Shown one piece after another: positions 8,491 to 17,600 of a DNA stretch of 39,540 nt (its first letter is position 1; every line of letters starts with the position of its first letter). The notes below the pieces were generated by a model. It was not told the DNA's origin and did no database searches. It saw nothing but the letters and a program-made list of their open reading frames with translations. Source of the DNA: Hyphomicrobiales bacterium (lineage in GTDB: Bacteria > Pseudomonadota > Alphaproteobacteria > Rhizobiales > Beijerinckiaceae). A program made the translations under genes and the position numbers. The stretch covers positions 1 through 39,540 of the forward strand of contig JAQGKD010000045.1 of NCBI GenBank assembly GCA_028290285.1, given 5' to 3'.

Positions 8491-9540
8491 ATGGCCGTCG
8501 AGAAAACGCCCCGTAAATTCTTCCAGCCTTTGGCAGCGGGAGCCCCCGCGCCCTACCGCGACCTGCCGGTGCGCGTCGAGCGGATGATTCACTTCGTGCC
8601 TCCGCATATCGAGAAGCTGCGCGCCCGGGCCGGCGATTTGGCGCGCGAGGTCGATGTCGTGCTCGGCAATCTGGAAGACGCCGTGCCGATAGAGGCCAAG
8701 GAGGCTGCGCGCGCAGGATTCATCGAAATGGCCCGCGCGACGGATTTCGGCTCGGCCGGACTCTGGACCCGGATCAACTCGCTCAATTCGCCCTGGGTGC
8801 TCGACGACATCACGCAGATTGTGGGCGCTGTCGGCGACAAGCTGGATGTCATCATGCTGCCCAAGGTGGAAGGCCCCTGGGACATTCACTACCTCGACCA
8901 GTTGCTGGCTCAATTGGAAGCCCGACACGCCATAGGCCGGCCCATTCTCATCCATGCCATTCTGGAAACTGCCGAGGGCGTCAAGAACGTCGACTCCATC
9001 GCTACCGCCTCCCCGCGCATGCACGGCATGAGCCTCGGCCCGGCCGATCTCGCCGCCTCCCGCGCCATGAAGACGACGCGCGTCGGCGGCGGTCATCCCG
9101 AATATAAAGTGCTGGAAGACGCAGCTGGCGATGCGCCGCGCGTCTCCTACCAGCAGGACCTCTGGCATTACACCGTGGCAAAGATGGTCGACGCCTGCGC
9201 GGCGGCAGGCATCAAGCCGTTCTACGGCCCGTTCGGCGATTTCTCGGACCCGGCCGCCTGCGAGGCCCAGTTCCGCAACGCCTTCCTGATGGGTTGCGCG
9301 GGGGCATGGTCGCTGCACCCGAGCCAGATTGCCATAGCCAAGCGCGTTTTTTCGCCGGATCCCGCGGAAGTCGCCTTCGCGCTGCGCATTCTCGAGGCAA
9401 TGCCGAACGGAACGGGCGCAGTGATGATCGACGGCAAGATGCAGGACGACGCGACCTGGAAACAGGCCAAGGTCATGGTCGATCTCGCGCGGCAGGTCGC
9501 GGCAAAGGACCCGGACTTCGCCGCGAAGACGGGTTTGTGA
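8491..9540 (+). CDS. HpcH/HpaI-CitE family CoA-ester lyase, L-malyl-CoA/beta-methylmalyl-CoA lyase type
   Basis: A 349-residue TIM-barrel Mg2+-dependent lyase. Visible landmarks are NLEDAV (60-65), the CoA-binding arginine R94 in TRIN, the metal ligand E159 in ILETAEGV, D186 in LGPADLAAS, then GPFGDFSDP and [11 protein letters not shown] near the C-terminus. These last two blocks are shared with Mcl1/MclA enzymes, which cleave L-malyl-CoA to glyoxylate and acetyl-CoA. No serine-cycle or ethylmalonyl-CoA genes lie beside it, so its pathway role is open. AGGAG is 6 nt before the ATG. It is divergent from nnr across 118 bp. Confidence 0.85.
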   Translation: MAVEKTPRKFFQPLAAGAPAPYRDLPVRVERMIHFVPPHIEKLRARAGDLAREVDVVLGNLEDAVPIEAKEAARAGFIEMARATDFGSAGLWTRINSLNSPWVLDDITQIVGAVGDKLDVIMLPKVEGPWDIHYLDQLLAQLEARHAIGRPILIHAILETAEGVKNVDSIATASPRMHGMSLGPADLAASRAMKTTRVGGGHPEYKVLEDAAGDAPRVSYQQDLWHYTVAKMVDACAAAGIKPFYGPFGDFSDPAACEAQFRNAFLMGCAGAWSLHPSQIAIAKRVFSPDPAEVAFALRILEAMPNGTGAVMIDGKMQDDATWKQAKVMVDLARQVAAKDPDFAAKTGL

Positions 9541-9573
9541 GGCGCTGTCAAACCCGTTGACGATCCGGTCTAT

Positions 9574-9602
9574 TTGACAGGCAGCGGGGCGGCGCGTAGG
9601 CA
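9574..9602 (+). promoter_or_regulatory. Candidate promoter of hspQ
   Basis: TTGACA (9574-9579) is followed by TAGGCA (9597-9602) with a 17-bp spacer, placing a start site near 9609, about 15 nt before the hspQ ATG. An inverted repeat GTCAA-N5-TTGAC lies just upstream at 9547-9561, directly after the lyase stop codon. The -35 is perfect; the -10 is weak. Confidence 0.5.
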
Positions 9603-9623
9603 AACGCGCCGCAGGAAAAAGTC

Positions 9624-9953
9624 ATGGAAGCTCTTATCGCCAAATTCAGGATCGGACAGGTGGTCAAGCACCGGAAATATCCTTTTCGCGGCGTGATCTA
9701 CGATGTCGATCCCGTCTTCGCGAATACGGAAGAATGGTGGCTCGCCATTCCCGCCGACGTCCGCCCGATCAAAGAGCAGCCGTTCTACCATCTGTTCGCC
9801 GAAAATGCCGACACTGAGTATGTGGCCTACGTCTCAGAGCAAAATCTCCTGCCGGACGATACCGGCGTGCCCTTGCGGCATCCACAGGTGCGCGGGCAGT
9901 TCACGCGCGCCAAGGATGGGACCTACCGCCTGCGCGGGACTTCCCCCCATTGA
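9624..9953 (+). CDS. hspQ: Heat shock protein HspQ (YccV-like)
   Basis: A 109-residue HspQ-family protein, known in E. coli as a small heat-shock factor that modulates Lon-dependent proteolysis and was first described as a hemimethylated-DNA binder. The family core is clear: FRIGQVVKHRKYPFRGVIYD VDP region at the N-terminus, EEWWLAIPADVRP, QPFYHLFAE, YVAYVSEQNLLPD, then a variable tail. AGGAAAA precedes the ATG. It appears monocistronic with its own promoter and a strong terminator. Alphaproteobacterial homologs have this length. Confidence 0.93.
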   Translation: MEALIAKFRIGQVVKHRKYPFRGVIYDVDPVFANTEEWWLAIPADVRPIKEQPFYHLFAENADTEYVAYVSEQNLLPDDTGVPLRHPQVRGQFTRAKDGTYRLRGTSPH

Positions 9954-9978
9954 TCTTACGGATAGTTTGAACGCAAAA

Positions 9979-10006
9979 CGGCGGCCCTGAGGCCGCCGTT
10001 TCGTTT
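9979..10006. terminator. Bidirectional rho-independent terminator between hspQ and the IalB-family gene
   Basis: A perfect 8-bp stem CGGCGGCC (9979-9986) / GGCCGCCG (9991-9998) with loop CTGA. TTTCGTTT follows on the plus strand and, read on the minus strand, TTTTGCGTT follows the stem, so it can end both convergent transcripts. Confidence 0.88.
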
Positions 10007-10026
10007 CTGACCGGACCGACCGCGCC

Positions 10027-10752
10027 TTACTTGGGCGCGGCGGGGGCTGCGGGTGCTGCCGGGGCGGCGCCCTGCTGGCTTTCGAGCTGCTTGCGCTGCT
10101 CTTCGGCACGCTTCTGCAATTCCTGCTCAAGGCGCTTCTGCTGGTCTTCCAGCACCTTGGGATCAATCGCCGCGCCGTCGAAGGCCTTTCCGAAGCCGCC
10201 CAGCGGCAGGGCGAAAGTCACTTCGTTGTTCGCCTGGTTCTTCACCGAGACGTTCAGGGTCGTGCCCTTCTTCATCTGGTCGATGGACGTGCCCTTGACC
10301 TTGGCTTCAGCGAAGCACCCGTTCGGGAAGCAGATTTCGAAGCCGCCTTCCTGCGTTGCACCCTTGTCGACGGAGAATCGGAAGCCCGGGCGAAGCAGCA
10401 GTGCCACCGGCAGCAGCAGGCGGACGATGCGCTGGTCGTCACCCTTCACGTCGTAGACTGCGAGCGCGAGAACCGGCGGCTGATCGGCAGCCGTTCCGAA
10501 ATCGCGCGTCGTGTAGCAGATTTCCTTGTTGGCAGCGGGATCCTTGCCGCAAACCTTGGTCCACTCGCCCTGCGTCGGCTGCAGTTCAACGCGCATGGGC
10601 CCCTGGGGCGGCTGCTGTTGCTGCTGGGCGGGCTGCTGCTGTGCCGGCTGGGCGGGCGTCTGCTTCTGGGCCTGAGCGGAGGCATCGACGCCCACGAGCA
10701 GAATGCTCGCCGCGACCGCGGCGGCGCCAAGGCGCTGGATAAACATGGGCAT
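10027..10752 (-). CDS. Invasion-associated locus B (IalB) family periplasmic protein
   Basis: A 241-residue exported protein. A signal peptide covers about residues 1-26 (FIQRLGAAAVAASILLVGV, cleavage near ASAQAQ). A Pro/Gln-rich low-complexity linker and then the IalB domain follow, with paired cysteines in KVCGKD/EICYT and EICFPNGCF that probably form disulfides. A charged helical stretch (EDQQKRLEQELQKRAEEQR) and an Ala-Pro tail (AAPAAPAAPK) end it. IalB of Bartonella affects erythrocyte invasion, but homologs are widespread in free-living alphaproteobacteria, so no virulence role should be assumed. The start at 10752 has AAAGGA at about 8 nt spacing; ATGs at 10767 and 10779 are less likely. 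Confidence 0.9.
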   Translation of the reverse strand: MPMFIQRLGAAAVAASILLVGVDASAQAQKQTPAQPAQQQPAQQQQQPPQGPMRVELQPTQGEWTKVCGKDPAANKEICYTTRDFGTAADQPPVLALAVYDVKGDDQRIVRLLLPVALLLRPGFRFSVDKGATQEGGFEICFPNGCFAEAKVKGTSIDQMKKGTTLNVSVKNQANNEVTFALPLGGFGKAFDGAAIDPKVLEDQQKRLEQELQKRAEEQRKQLESQQGAAPAAPAAPAAPK

Positions 10753-10966
10753 CGGTGATCCTTTCATGATCGGCCGCATCGGCGTGACGCCGGGAAGGCG
10801 CCGCTCATCACCCTCGATTGCGGCGAGATATTGACCGCAGCCTCTTTAGCCGCTTCCGCTCGCGCTTTCCAGCGCGCAAGCGACGCAATCCTCAAAAAGC
10901 CGAGTTTTCGGGTGACATGCTGCCCCGAGCAATGACGCGGCCCCTCCCATCTCATAACCTGCGCGC

Positions 10967-12802
10967 ATGAAGAGTAGAGCGATTCGCGGAGCCTTGACGG
11001 CTTGCCTGGCCTTGCCGCTGGCGTGGAGCCTTGTGCCTGCGCGCGCGGGCGACTCCTCAGGGCCGCGCCACGGCATTGCCATGCACGGCGAGCCAGCCCT
11101 GGCCGAAACATTCGGCCACCTTCCCTACGCCAATCCGGATGCGCCCAAGGGTGGACGCCTGACAGTGGCGTTCCAGGGTACGTTCGACAGCCTGAACCCC
11201 TTCAATCTCAAGGCAGGTTCCACCGCCCAGGGCCTCAACACCAACGTGTTCCAGACGCTGATGACCCGGTCGCTGGACGAGCCTTTCACGCTCTACGGCC
11301 TGATTGCCCAAACCATCGAGACCGATGCGGCCCGCGAGCATGTCACCTTCCGCCTCGACCCCCGCGCCCGGTTTTCGGATGGCACGCCCGTCAGGGCCGA
11401 GGACGTGCGCTTCACCTTCGAGCTCCTCAAGGCCAAGGGCCGTCCCCAGCAGCGGGCCGCCTATGGAATGGTGCGGAGCATCGAAACACCCGACGAATCG
11501 ACCATCCGCTACGATCTCACGGGCATCAACGACCGGGAGATGCCATTGACGCTGGCGTTGATGCCCGTGCTGTCGAAAAAGCACACGGACGCCGACCTTT
11601 TCGCCGACACGAGCCTCGAATTCCCTGTCGGGTCCGGCCCCTACGTCATTTCTTCCGTGCGTCCGGGCGAAAGCCTCATCCTCAAGCGCAATCCGGATTA
11701 CTGGGCGCGCGACCTGCCCGTGCATCGCGGACGGTTCAATTTCGACGAGATCAGGATTGAATATTTCCGTGATGCCGCCTCGCTCTACGAGGCCTTCAAG
11801 GGGGGCCTCGTGGATTATCGCGAGGAGACGAGCCCGACCCGCTGGCTGACAGGATACGACTTTCCGGGCATGACGTCGGGCAAGCTGGCCAGGGCAAGCG
11901 TTCCGCTCGGCGTCCCAAAGGGCATGGTCGGCTTCGCTTTCAACACCCGACGTGCGCTCTTCGCCGACGCGCGCCTGCGCGAGGCGCTGGGCCTGATGTT
12001 TGATTTCGAATGGATCAACGCCAAGCTCTACGGCGGGCTCTACCGGCGCACGAAGAGCTTCTTCGACGAATCAGAGCTTGCCTCAACGGGACGCGCGGCG
12101 ACGCCGAGGGAACGCGAGCTTCTGGCGCCCTTCCCCGGCGCTGTGCGCGCGGACATCATGGACGGCAGCTGGCATCCCGACGTATCCGACGGCTCGGGAC
12201 GTGACCGGGCGCCCGCCCGAAAGGCGCTGGCCCTGCTCAAGTCCGCTGGCTACGCGATCTCCGGCGGCGCGCTGGTCGAGCGTTCCTCCGGGCGACCCGT
12301 AACCTTCGAAATCATGGTGACCGACCGCAATCAGGAGCGGCTCGCTTTGAACTATGCCGACTCGCTGCAAAGGATCGGCGTCACCGCCAGCGTGCGCCTC
12401 GTCGACGAGGTGCAATACCAGCGCCGGCGGCAGAAGTTCGATTTCGACATGATGATCGGCACATGGCTCGCCTCAGCCTCGCCCGGCAACGAGCAGCGGT
12501 CGCGCTGGGGCTCGGCAAGCGCCCATCAGGAAGCCTCGTTCAATCTGGCGGGAGCTGCGTCCCCGGCCGTGGATGCCATGATCTCCGCCATGCTCGCGGC
12601 AGAGAGCCACGAGGATTTCGTGGCGGCTGTGCGCGCCTACGATCGGCTGCTTCTTTCGGGGTTCTACATCGTGCCGCTGTTCCATGCGCCCGACCAATGG
12701 TTCGCTTATTCCACAGAGCTTGCCCGCCCCGAACGCAGCGCGCAGTTCGCCGCGCCGCTGTTTGGAGCAACGCTGGACACCTGGTGGAGGAAAAGGCCGT
12801 GA
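10967..12802 (+). CDS. ABC transporter extracellular solute-binding protein, family 5 (YejA-like)
   Basis: A 611-residue periplasmic binding protein of the oligopeptide/SBP_bac_5 family. A Sec signal peptide ends near residue 27 (ARA-GD). HGIAMHGEPAL and LPYANPDAPKGGRLTVAFQG resemble the N-terminus of YejA-type proteins, and DPRARFSDGTPVRAEDVRFTFELLK and GSGPYVI are family hallmarks. No permease or ATPase genes of an ABC system are in the window, so this is an orphan component here. Its stop overlaps the next gene in GTGA, with GGAGG just upstream, so the two are translationally coupled. The ligand is unknown; peptides are the family norm. Confidence 0.93.
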   Translation: MKSRAIRGALTACLALPLAWSLVPARAGDSSGPRHGIAMHGEPALAETFGHLPYANPDAPKGGRLTVAFQGTFDSLNPFNLKAGSTAQGLNTNVFQTLMTRSLDEPFTLYGLIAQTIETDAAREHVTFRLDPRARFSDGTPVRAEDVRFTFELLKAKGRPQQRAAYGMVRSIETPDESTIRYDLTGINDREMPLTLALMPVLSKKHTDADLFADTSLEFPVGSGPYVISSVRPGESLILKRNPDYWARDLPVHRGRFNFDEIRIEYFRDAASLYEAFKGGLVDYREETSPTRWLTGYDFPGMTSGKLARASVPLGVPKGMVGFAFNTRRALFADARLREALGLMFDFEWINAKLYGGLYRRTKSFFDESELASTGRAATPRERELLAPFPGAVRADIMDGSWHPDVSDGSGRDRAPARKALALLKSAGYAISGGALVERSSGRPVTFEIMVTDRNQERLALNYADSLQRIGVTASVRLVDEVQYQRRRQKFDFDMMIGTWLASASPGNEQRSRWGSASAHQEASFNLAGAASPAVDAMISAMLAAESHEDFVAAVRAYDRLLLSGFYIVPLFHAPDQWFAYSTELARPERSAQFAAPLFGATLDTWWRKRP

Positions 12803-13842
12803 CTGCATCGATGGCGATAGAGATCGGCGCTCTCGGCCATCTCGATTTGAATGCGGTTCTAGACGGCGCGGCACGCCTGCGGCCAGGCAGACCTGCCCTC
12901 TCCGATGGCTCGGATGCCCCGCCCCTCCGGTTCGCGGACTTCGACCGGAAGGTGCTTGGACTGGCGTCGCAACTTGCCCAACTGAAGCTCGCGCCGCAGT
13001 CCCGGCTGCTTTTGCTGGGGGGCGCGAGTATCTCATCCATCCTGCTGATCTTCGCGGCGCTGCGCGCGGGTCTCGACATCGCGCTCGCCCCCGCCTTTCT
13101 CGATCCGGCCGAATTGCGGAGGTTCGCGCAAGACGTGGAAGCGGTGGGACTGGCTGTGGACCCAGCTTTTCTGGCCGTGCGATCCGAGGACTACGTGCTG
13201 GAAATGGCAGCGGGCCTGCCCGGCGTGCGTGTCATCTGCGCGATGTCGCCGATGGACAGCGCCGTGTTGCTCGATCCGGACATTCCAATGGGGTCGGAAA
13301 ATGTGCCGGACAACAAGACAGAGGCGCTCGTCATCCTGCACGATCCTCAAGGGCCTCCCGCGTACTACAACCAGCGCCGGTTGCTCGCAGCCGCGCTCGA
13401 TGTCGCGACGCAGGCGCGGATCGGAACGCAACAGCCTATTCTCTCGACCTTGTCGCCGATGAGTTTCGCAGGCTTCGTGGCGGGGCCCCTGGCGGCCTTG
13501 CTGGCGGGGACTCAACTCGTGCTTCACGCGCCTTTCGAGCGGGCAGCCTTCGCAGCGGCTCTTGGGAAGCTGGAGCCCTGTCATCTTCTGGCGCCGGCCG
13601 CTCTCTTGCCCGCGCTCGCGAGGGAACGAGTGACTGCTTCCAGGCATTGCGCTTCGTTGGTCCTGTCCGGCACTGGCGAGGCTCCTCCACAGCCCGGTGC
13701 TGTGGAGGAGAGCCTGCCGGCTTTCAATTTCTCCTGGTCGGGCAGCGCTGGATATTCGTTCACGCGGCGCGGCGCGGAACCGCAGCCGCTGGCCGTGATG
13801 GGACAGCGGATGCGCGCCGCCACCATATTCAATCAGGCCTGA
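12799..13842 (+). CDS. Degenerate ANL-superfamily (AMP-binding) N-terminal domain protein
   Basis: A 347-residue protein resembling only the large N-terminal domain of adenylate-forming enzymes: LRFADFDRKVLGLASQL, LLLLGGASISSILLIFAALRAG, then a region aligning with the A3 loop, where the usual TSGTTGxPKG is replaced by LHDPQGPPAYY. The later LSPMSFAGFVAGPLAALLAG and CHLLAPAALLPAL still fit the fold. The C-terminal domain with the catalytic lysine and the YGxTE motif are absent, so it is unlikely to activate a carboxylate. GTG at 12799 overlaps the stop of the binding protein; ATG at 12811 is the alternative. The frame is intact, which argues against a pseudogene. Function unknown. Confidence 0.78.
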   Translation: MTASMAIEIGALGHLDLNAVLDGAARLRPGRPALSDGSDAPPLRFADFDRKVLGLASQLAQLKLAPQSRLLLLGGASISSILLIFAALRAGLDIALAPAFLDPAELRRFAQDVEAVGLAVDPAFLAVRSEDYVLEMAAGLPGVRVICAMSPMDSAVLLDPDIPMGSENVPDNKTEALVILHDPQGPPAYYNQRRLLAAALDVATQARIGTQQPILSTLSPMSFAGFVAGPLAALLAGTQLVLHAPFERAAFAAALGKLEPCHLLAPAALLPALARERVTASRHCASLVLSGTGEAPPQPGAVEESLPAFNFSWSGSAGYSFTRRGAEPQPLAVMGQRMRAATIFNQA

Positions 13843-13853
13843 GTTGATACATT

Positions 13854-14522
13854 ATGGTGACCGAAGCAGAACAGACGAAGCCGACACTCGAGATCGACGT
13901 CATGTCCGACGTCGTGTGCCCGTGGTGCTATATTGGGAAGCGCAAGCTCGATCTGGCCTGCGCGGAATTTCCCGAGATCACGTTCGACATTCGCTGGCGG
14001 GCCTTCCAGCTCGACCCGACAATCCCGCCCGAGGGCATGGACCGGCACGACTATCTTGCGCGCAAATTCGGCGCGGAGAAGATCGCATCGTTCCACGAGC
14101 GCATCGCTGCCGCAGGCGCCGAGGCGGGCATTCCCTTCGCCTTCGATTCGATCACGCGCTCACCCAATACGCTCGACGCGCATCGGCTGATCCGCTGGTC
14201 GCATGCCAAGCACAAGCAGCATGAGGTGGTGGAAAGGCTGTTCCGGCTTTATTTCGTGGAGGGACAGGATCTGGGGAACCGCGACCTGCTGGTGTCGGTC
14301 GCCGAGGAATTTGGCCTTGACGGCGCACTCGTTCGCCGCCTGCTCGACGATGGGACGGATGTCGGGTCTGTGCGCGAGGAAGTCGCGACCGCCGCGCGCA
14401 TGGGCGTGTCGGGCGTGCCGTTCTTCATTTTTGGTGGGCGGCTTGCGGTGTCGGGCGCACAGCCGGTGCATGTGCTGGTGGATGCGATCAAACGCGCTGT
14501 TGGTGAGACTGAAGTGGGGTGA
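13854..14522 (+). CDS. DsbA-family oxidoreductase, FrnE-like
   Basis: A 222-residue thioredoxin-fold protein with an inserted helical domain and the active site C22-PW-C25, in a context (VMSDVVCPWCYIGK) typical of FrnE. The cis-proline loop is GVPFFIFGG near the C-terminus, followed by SGAQPVHVLVDAI. There is no signal peptide, so it acts in the cytoplasm. FrnE of Deinococcus is a disulfide isomerase, and related proteins take part in polyketide biosynthesis or glutathione-dependent chemistry. It begins 11 bp after the ANL-like gene and is likely the third gene of that operon. The ribosome site before ATG 13854 is weak. Confidence 0.92.
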   Translation: MVTEAEQTKPTLEIDVMSDVVCPWCYIGKRKLDLACAEFPEITFDIRWRAFQLDPTIPPEGMDRHDYLARKFGAEKIASFHERIAAAGAEAGIPFAFDSITRSPNTLDAHRLIRWSHAKHKQHEVVERLFRLYFVEGQDLGNRDLLVSVAEEFGLDGALVRRLLDDGTDVGSVREEVATAARMGVSGVPFFIFGGRLAVSGAQPVHVLVDAIKRAVGETEVG

Positions 14523-14535
14523 GCGTGGGGGCTAT

Positions 14536-14656
14536 CCTTCTCCCGGTGGGAGAAGGTGCCTGCAGCGCAGGCGGATGAGGGGTTAGGGCCTCTCATTGTC
14601 GCGAGAGTAACCCCTCATCAGTCAGCTCCGCTGACAGCTTCTCCCAATGGGAGAAG
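14536..14656. repeat. Compound palindromic intergenic repeat (REP/BIME-like)
   Basis: The element starts with CTTCTCCC-GGT-GGGAGAAG (from 14537) and ends with CTTCTCCC-AAT-GGGAGAAG (to 14656). Between them GATGAGGGGTTA (from 14573) is inverted as TAACCCCTCATC, enclosing CTCTCATTGTCGCGAGAG. The whole unit can fold into a three-armed or cruciform structure. Very similar CTTCTCCC/GATGAGGGG repeats occur in intergenic spaces of many alphaproteobacteria. It fills the gap between two convergent genes, the FrnE-like gene and mfd, and could terminate both transcripts. Confidence 0.85.
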
Positions 14657-14668
14657 CGGGCGGCCTTG

Positions 14669-17600
14669 TTACGCCGCCTTTTTCTTCTCCGCGATGGCGA
14701 CCAGCGTGCGCATGATCTGGCGTGTGCCTTCGAGCCTCTCGGCGGGCGTTTCGAAATCTCGCATGAAGACGATGCGCATATCCGGTCGCACCTTGGCTTC
14801 CGAGCCCTGCTCCGTGATGAAGCGCACGAGCCCCTGCGGGTTGGCGAAGGAATTGTCGCGGAAGGTGACGATGGCCCCCTTCGGCCCTGCCTCGACCTTC
14901 TCGACATGCGCACGGCGGCAGAGTGCCTTGATCGCGACGAGCTTGAACAATTGCTCGACCTCCTCCGGCGGCGTGCCGAAGCGGTCGATCATCTCGGCGG
15001 CGAAGGTCTCGATCTCCTCGTCGGTGTCGAGCGTCGACAGGCGGCGATAAAGGTTCATGCGCAATTGCAGATCCGGCACATAGGCTTCCGGAATCATGAC
15101 CGACGTGCCGACCGTGATCGTGGGTGACCACGCCTCTTCCACGGGTTCGTCGATGCCCGCCTTCAGCGCGGTCACGGCGTCCTCCAGCATCTGCTGGTAG
15201 AGTTCGTAGCCGACTTCCTTGATGTGGCCGGACTGTTCGTCGCCGAGCAGATTGCCCGCGCCGCGAATGTCGAGGTCGTGGCTCGCGAGCTGGAAGCCCG
15301 CGCCCAGCGTGTCCAGCGATTGCAGCACCTTCAGCCGCTTCTCGGCTTGCGGCGTGATCGTCTTGTTGGCGGGCACCGTGAACAGCGCATAGGCGCGCGT
15401 CTTCGAGCGGCCGACGCGACCGCGCAACTGATAGAGCGCGGCGAGGCCGAACATGTCGGCGCGCCAGATGATCATGGTGTTGGCGGTCGGAATATCGAGA
15501 CCCGATTCCACGATCGCGGTGGAGACGAGGATGTCGTACTTGCCGTCGTAAAACGCTGACATCTTGTCTTCGAGTTCGCCCGCCGCCATCTGGCCGTGCG
15601 CGACGACGACCTTTGCTTCCGGCACGCTCTGGCGCAGGAAGCTCGTGACGTCCTCGATGTCTTCGATGCGCGGGCATACGAAGAAGCTCTGTCCGCCACG
15701 ATAGCGCTCGCGCAGAAGGGCTTCGCGCACGAGCAGCTCGTCGAAGGGCGTGATGAAGGTGCGCACTGCAAGACGGTCCACCGGCGGTGTCGCGATGATC
15801 GACAATTCGCGCACGCCCGTCAGTGCGAGCTGGAGGGTACGCGGAATCGGCGTGGCGGAGAGCGTCAGCACATGCACCTCGGCCTGAAGCGTCTTCAGCC
15901 GCTCCTTGTGGCCGACGCCGAAGTGCTGCTCCTCGTCGACGACGACGAGGCCGAGATCCTTGAAGCTCACGCCCTTGCCCAGCACCGCATGGGTGCCGAC
16001 GAGAATATCGACGGAGCCTTCCGCGATGCCCTTCTTGGCCTCGCGCATATCGGCCGCGCTGACCATGCGCGACATCTGCGCGACGCGGATCGGCAGGCCC
16101 GCGAAGCGCGTCGAGAACGTCTTGAAGTGCTGCCGCGCGAGCAGCGTCGTGGGCACCACGACGGCCACCTGCTTGCCATTGATCGCCGCTGTGAAAGCGG
16201 CGCGCAGCGCCACTTCCGTCTTGCCAAAGCCGACGTCGCCGCAGATGAGCCGGTCCATCGGACGGCCCGAGGCCATGTCCTCGAACACCGAGTCGATGGA
16301 GGCGAGCTGATCCTCCGTCTCGTCGTAGGGGAAGCGGGCGCAGAATTCCTCGTAGAGTCCTTCGGGCGGGATGAGCTTGGCGGCTTCGCGCAGCATGCGG
16401 GCGGCAGCGATCTTGATGAGCTCATGCGCCATCTCGCGGATGCGCTTCTTCATCCGCGCCTTGCGCGTCTGCCAGCCTGTGGTGCCGAGGCGGTCGAGCT
16501 GCGCTTCCGTGTCTTCGGAGCCGTAGCGCGACAGCAATTCGAGATTTTCGACCGGCAGGAACAGCTTGTCGCCGCCCGCATAGTGGATCTCGAGACAATC
16601 GTGCGGAGCGCCTGCGGCCTCGATGGCCTGGAGCCCGACGAAGCGGCCGATGCCGTGATCGACGTGGACGACCAGATCGCCTGCCGACAAGGACGCGACT
16701 TCGCTCAGGAAGTCGGCGGGGCGGCGCGTCTTGCGGCGCTGGCGCACCAGGCGGTCGCCCAGAATGTCCTGCTCGCTGATGACCACGAGGTCAGCTGCCT
16801 CGAACCCCTGCTCCATGCCTGCGACCGCGAGCGCGACCTTGGCCGGCGTCACGCCCATGGCCTGTGCGAGGCTCGACACGGCCTCGGTCGCCTTCATCCC
16901 ATGCTCGCCGAGCACGGAGGCGAGGCGTTCGCGCGAGCCGTCCGACCAGGCGACCACGATGACGCGGCGCGATTTTGCCTGTGCCTCGCGGATATGTGCG
17001 ACGGCGGCCTCGAATACGTTGGCGTTCTCGTCTGTGCGTTCGGGCGCGAAATTGCGGCCGACATGGCCGCCGCAATCGATGACGTTGGCAGCGGCGGGAA
17101 CTGCGAAGGGCGAGAAGCGCAGCGTCGGCCCCGTCTCCAGCGCCCTGCTCCACTCGGTGGGCGACAGATAGAGCGCATCGGGCGCGAGTGGTTTGTAGGG
17201 CGAGCGCGCGGGATCGGAATCGTGCTGCTCCTTGCGCGCGTCGTAGTAATCCTTGATCTGCGAAAGACGCTCGCCCGCCGCGTCTTCGGCCAGAGCGTCG
17301 AGGAAGATCGGCGCGTCGCCGACGTAATCGAAGAGCGTGTCGGCGGAGCCGTAGAACAGCGGCAGCCAGTGCTCCATGCCCGCATGGCGGCGGCCTTCGC
17401 TCACTGCTTCATAGAGCATGTCGCCACGCGTCTGCGCGCCGAATTGTGAGATATAGGCCTGGCGGAAGCGCTTCATCGTCTCGGTCGTGAGCTGCACTTC
17501 GCTCATCGGCACGAGATCGAGCGCGCGTAATTGCCCCGTCGTGCGCTGGCTTTCGGCGTCGAAGGCGCGGATCGATTCCAGCGTGTCGCCGAAAAAATCG

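Noticed and set aside
10027..10752. Virulence factor call for the IalB-family protein
   Set aside because: The family is common in non-pathogenic alphaproteobacteria, and nothing else in the window suggests host invasion.
15596..17449. Plus-strand open frame of 617 codons
   Set aside because: Antisense to mfd, which has unmistakable motifs throughout.
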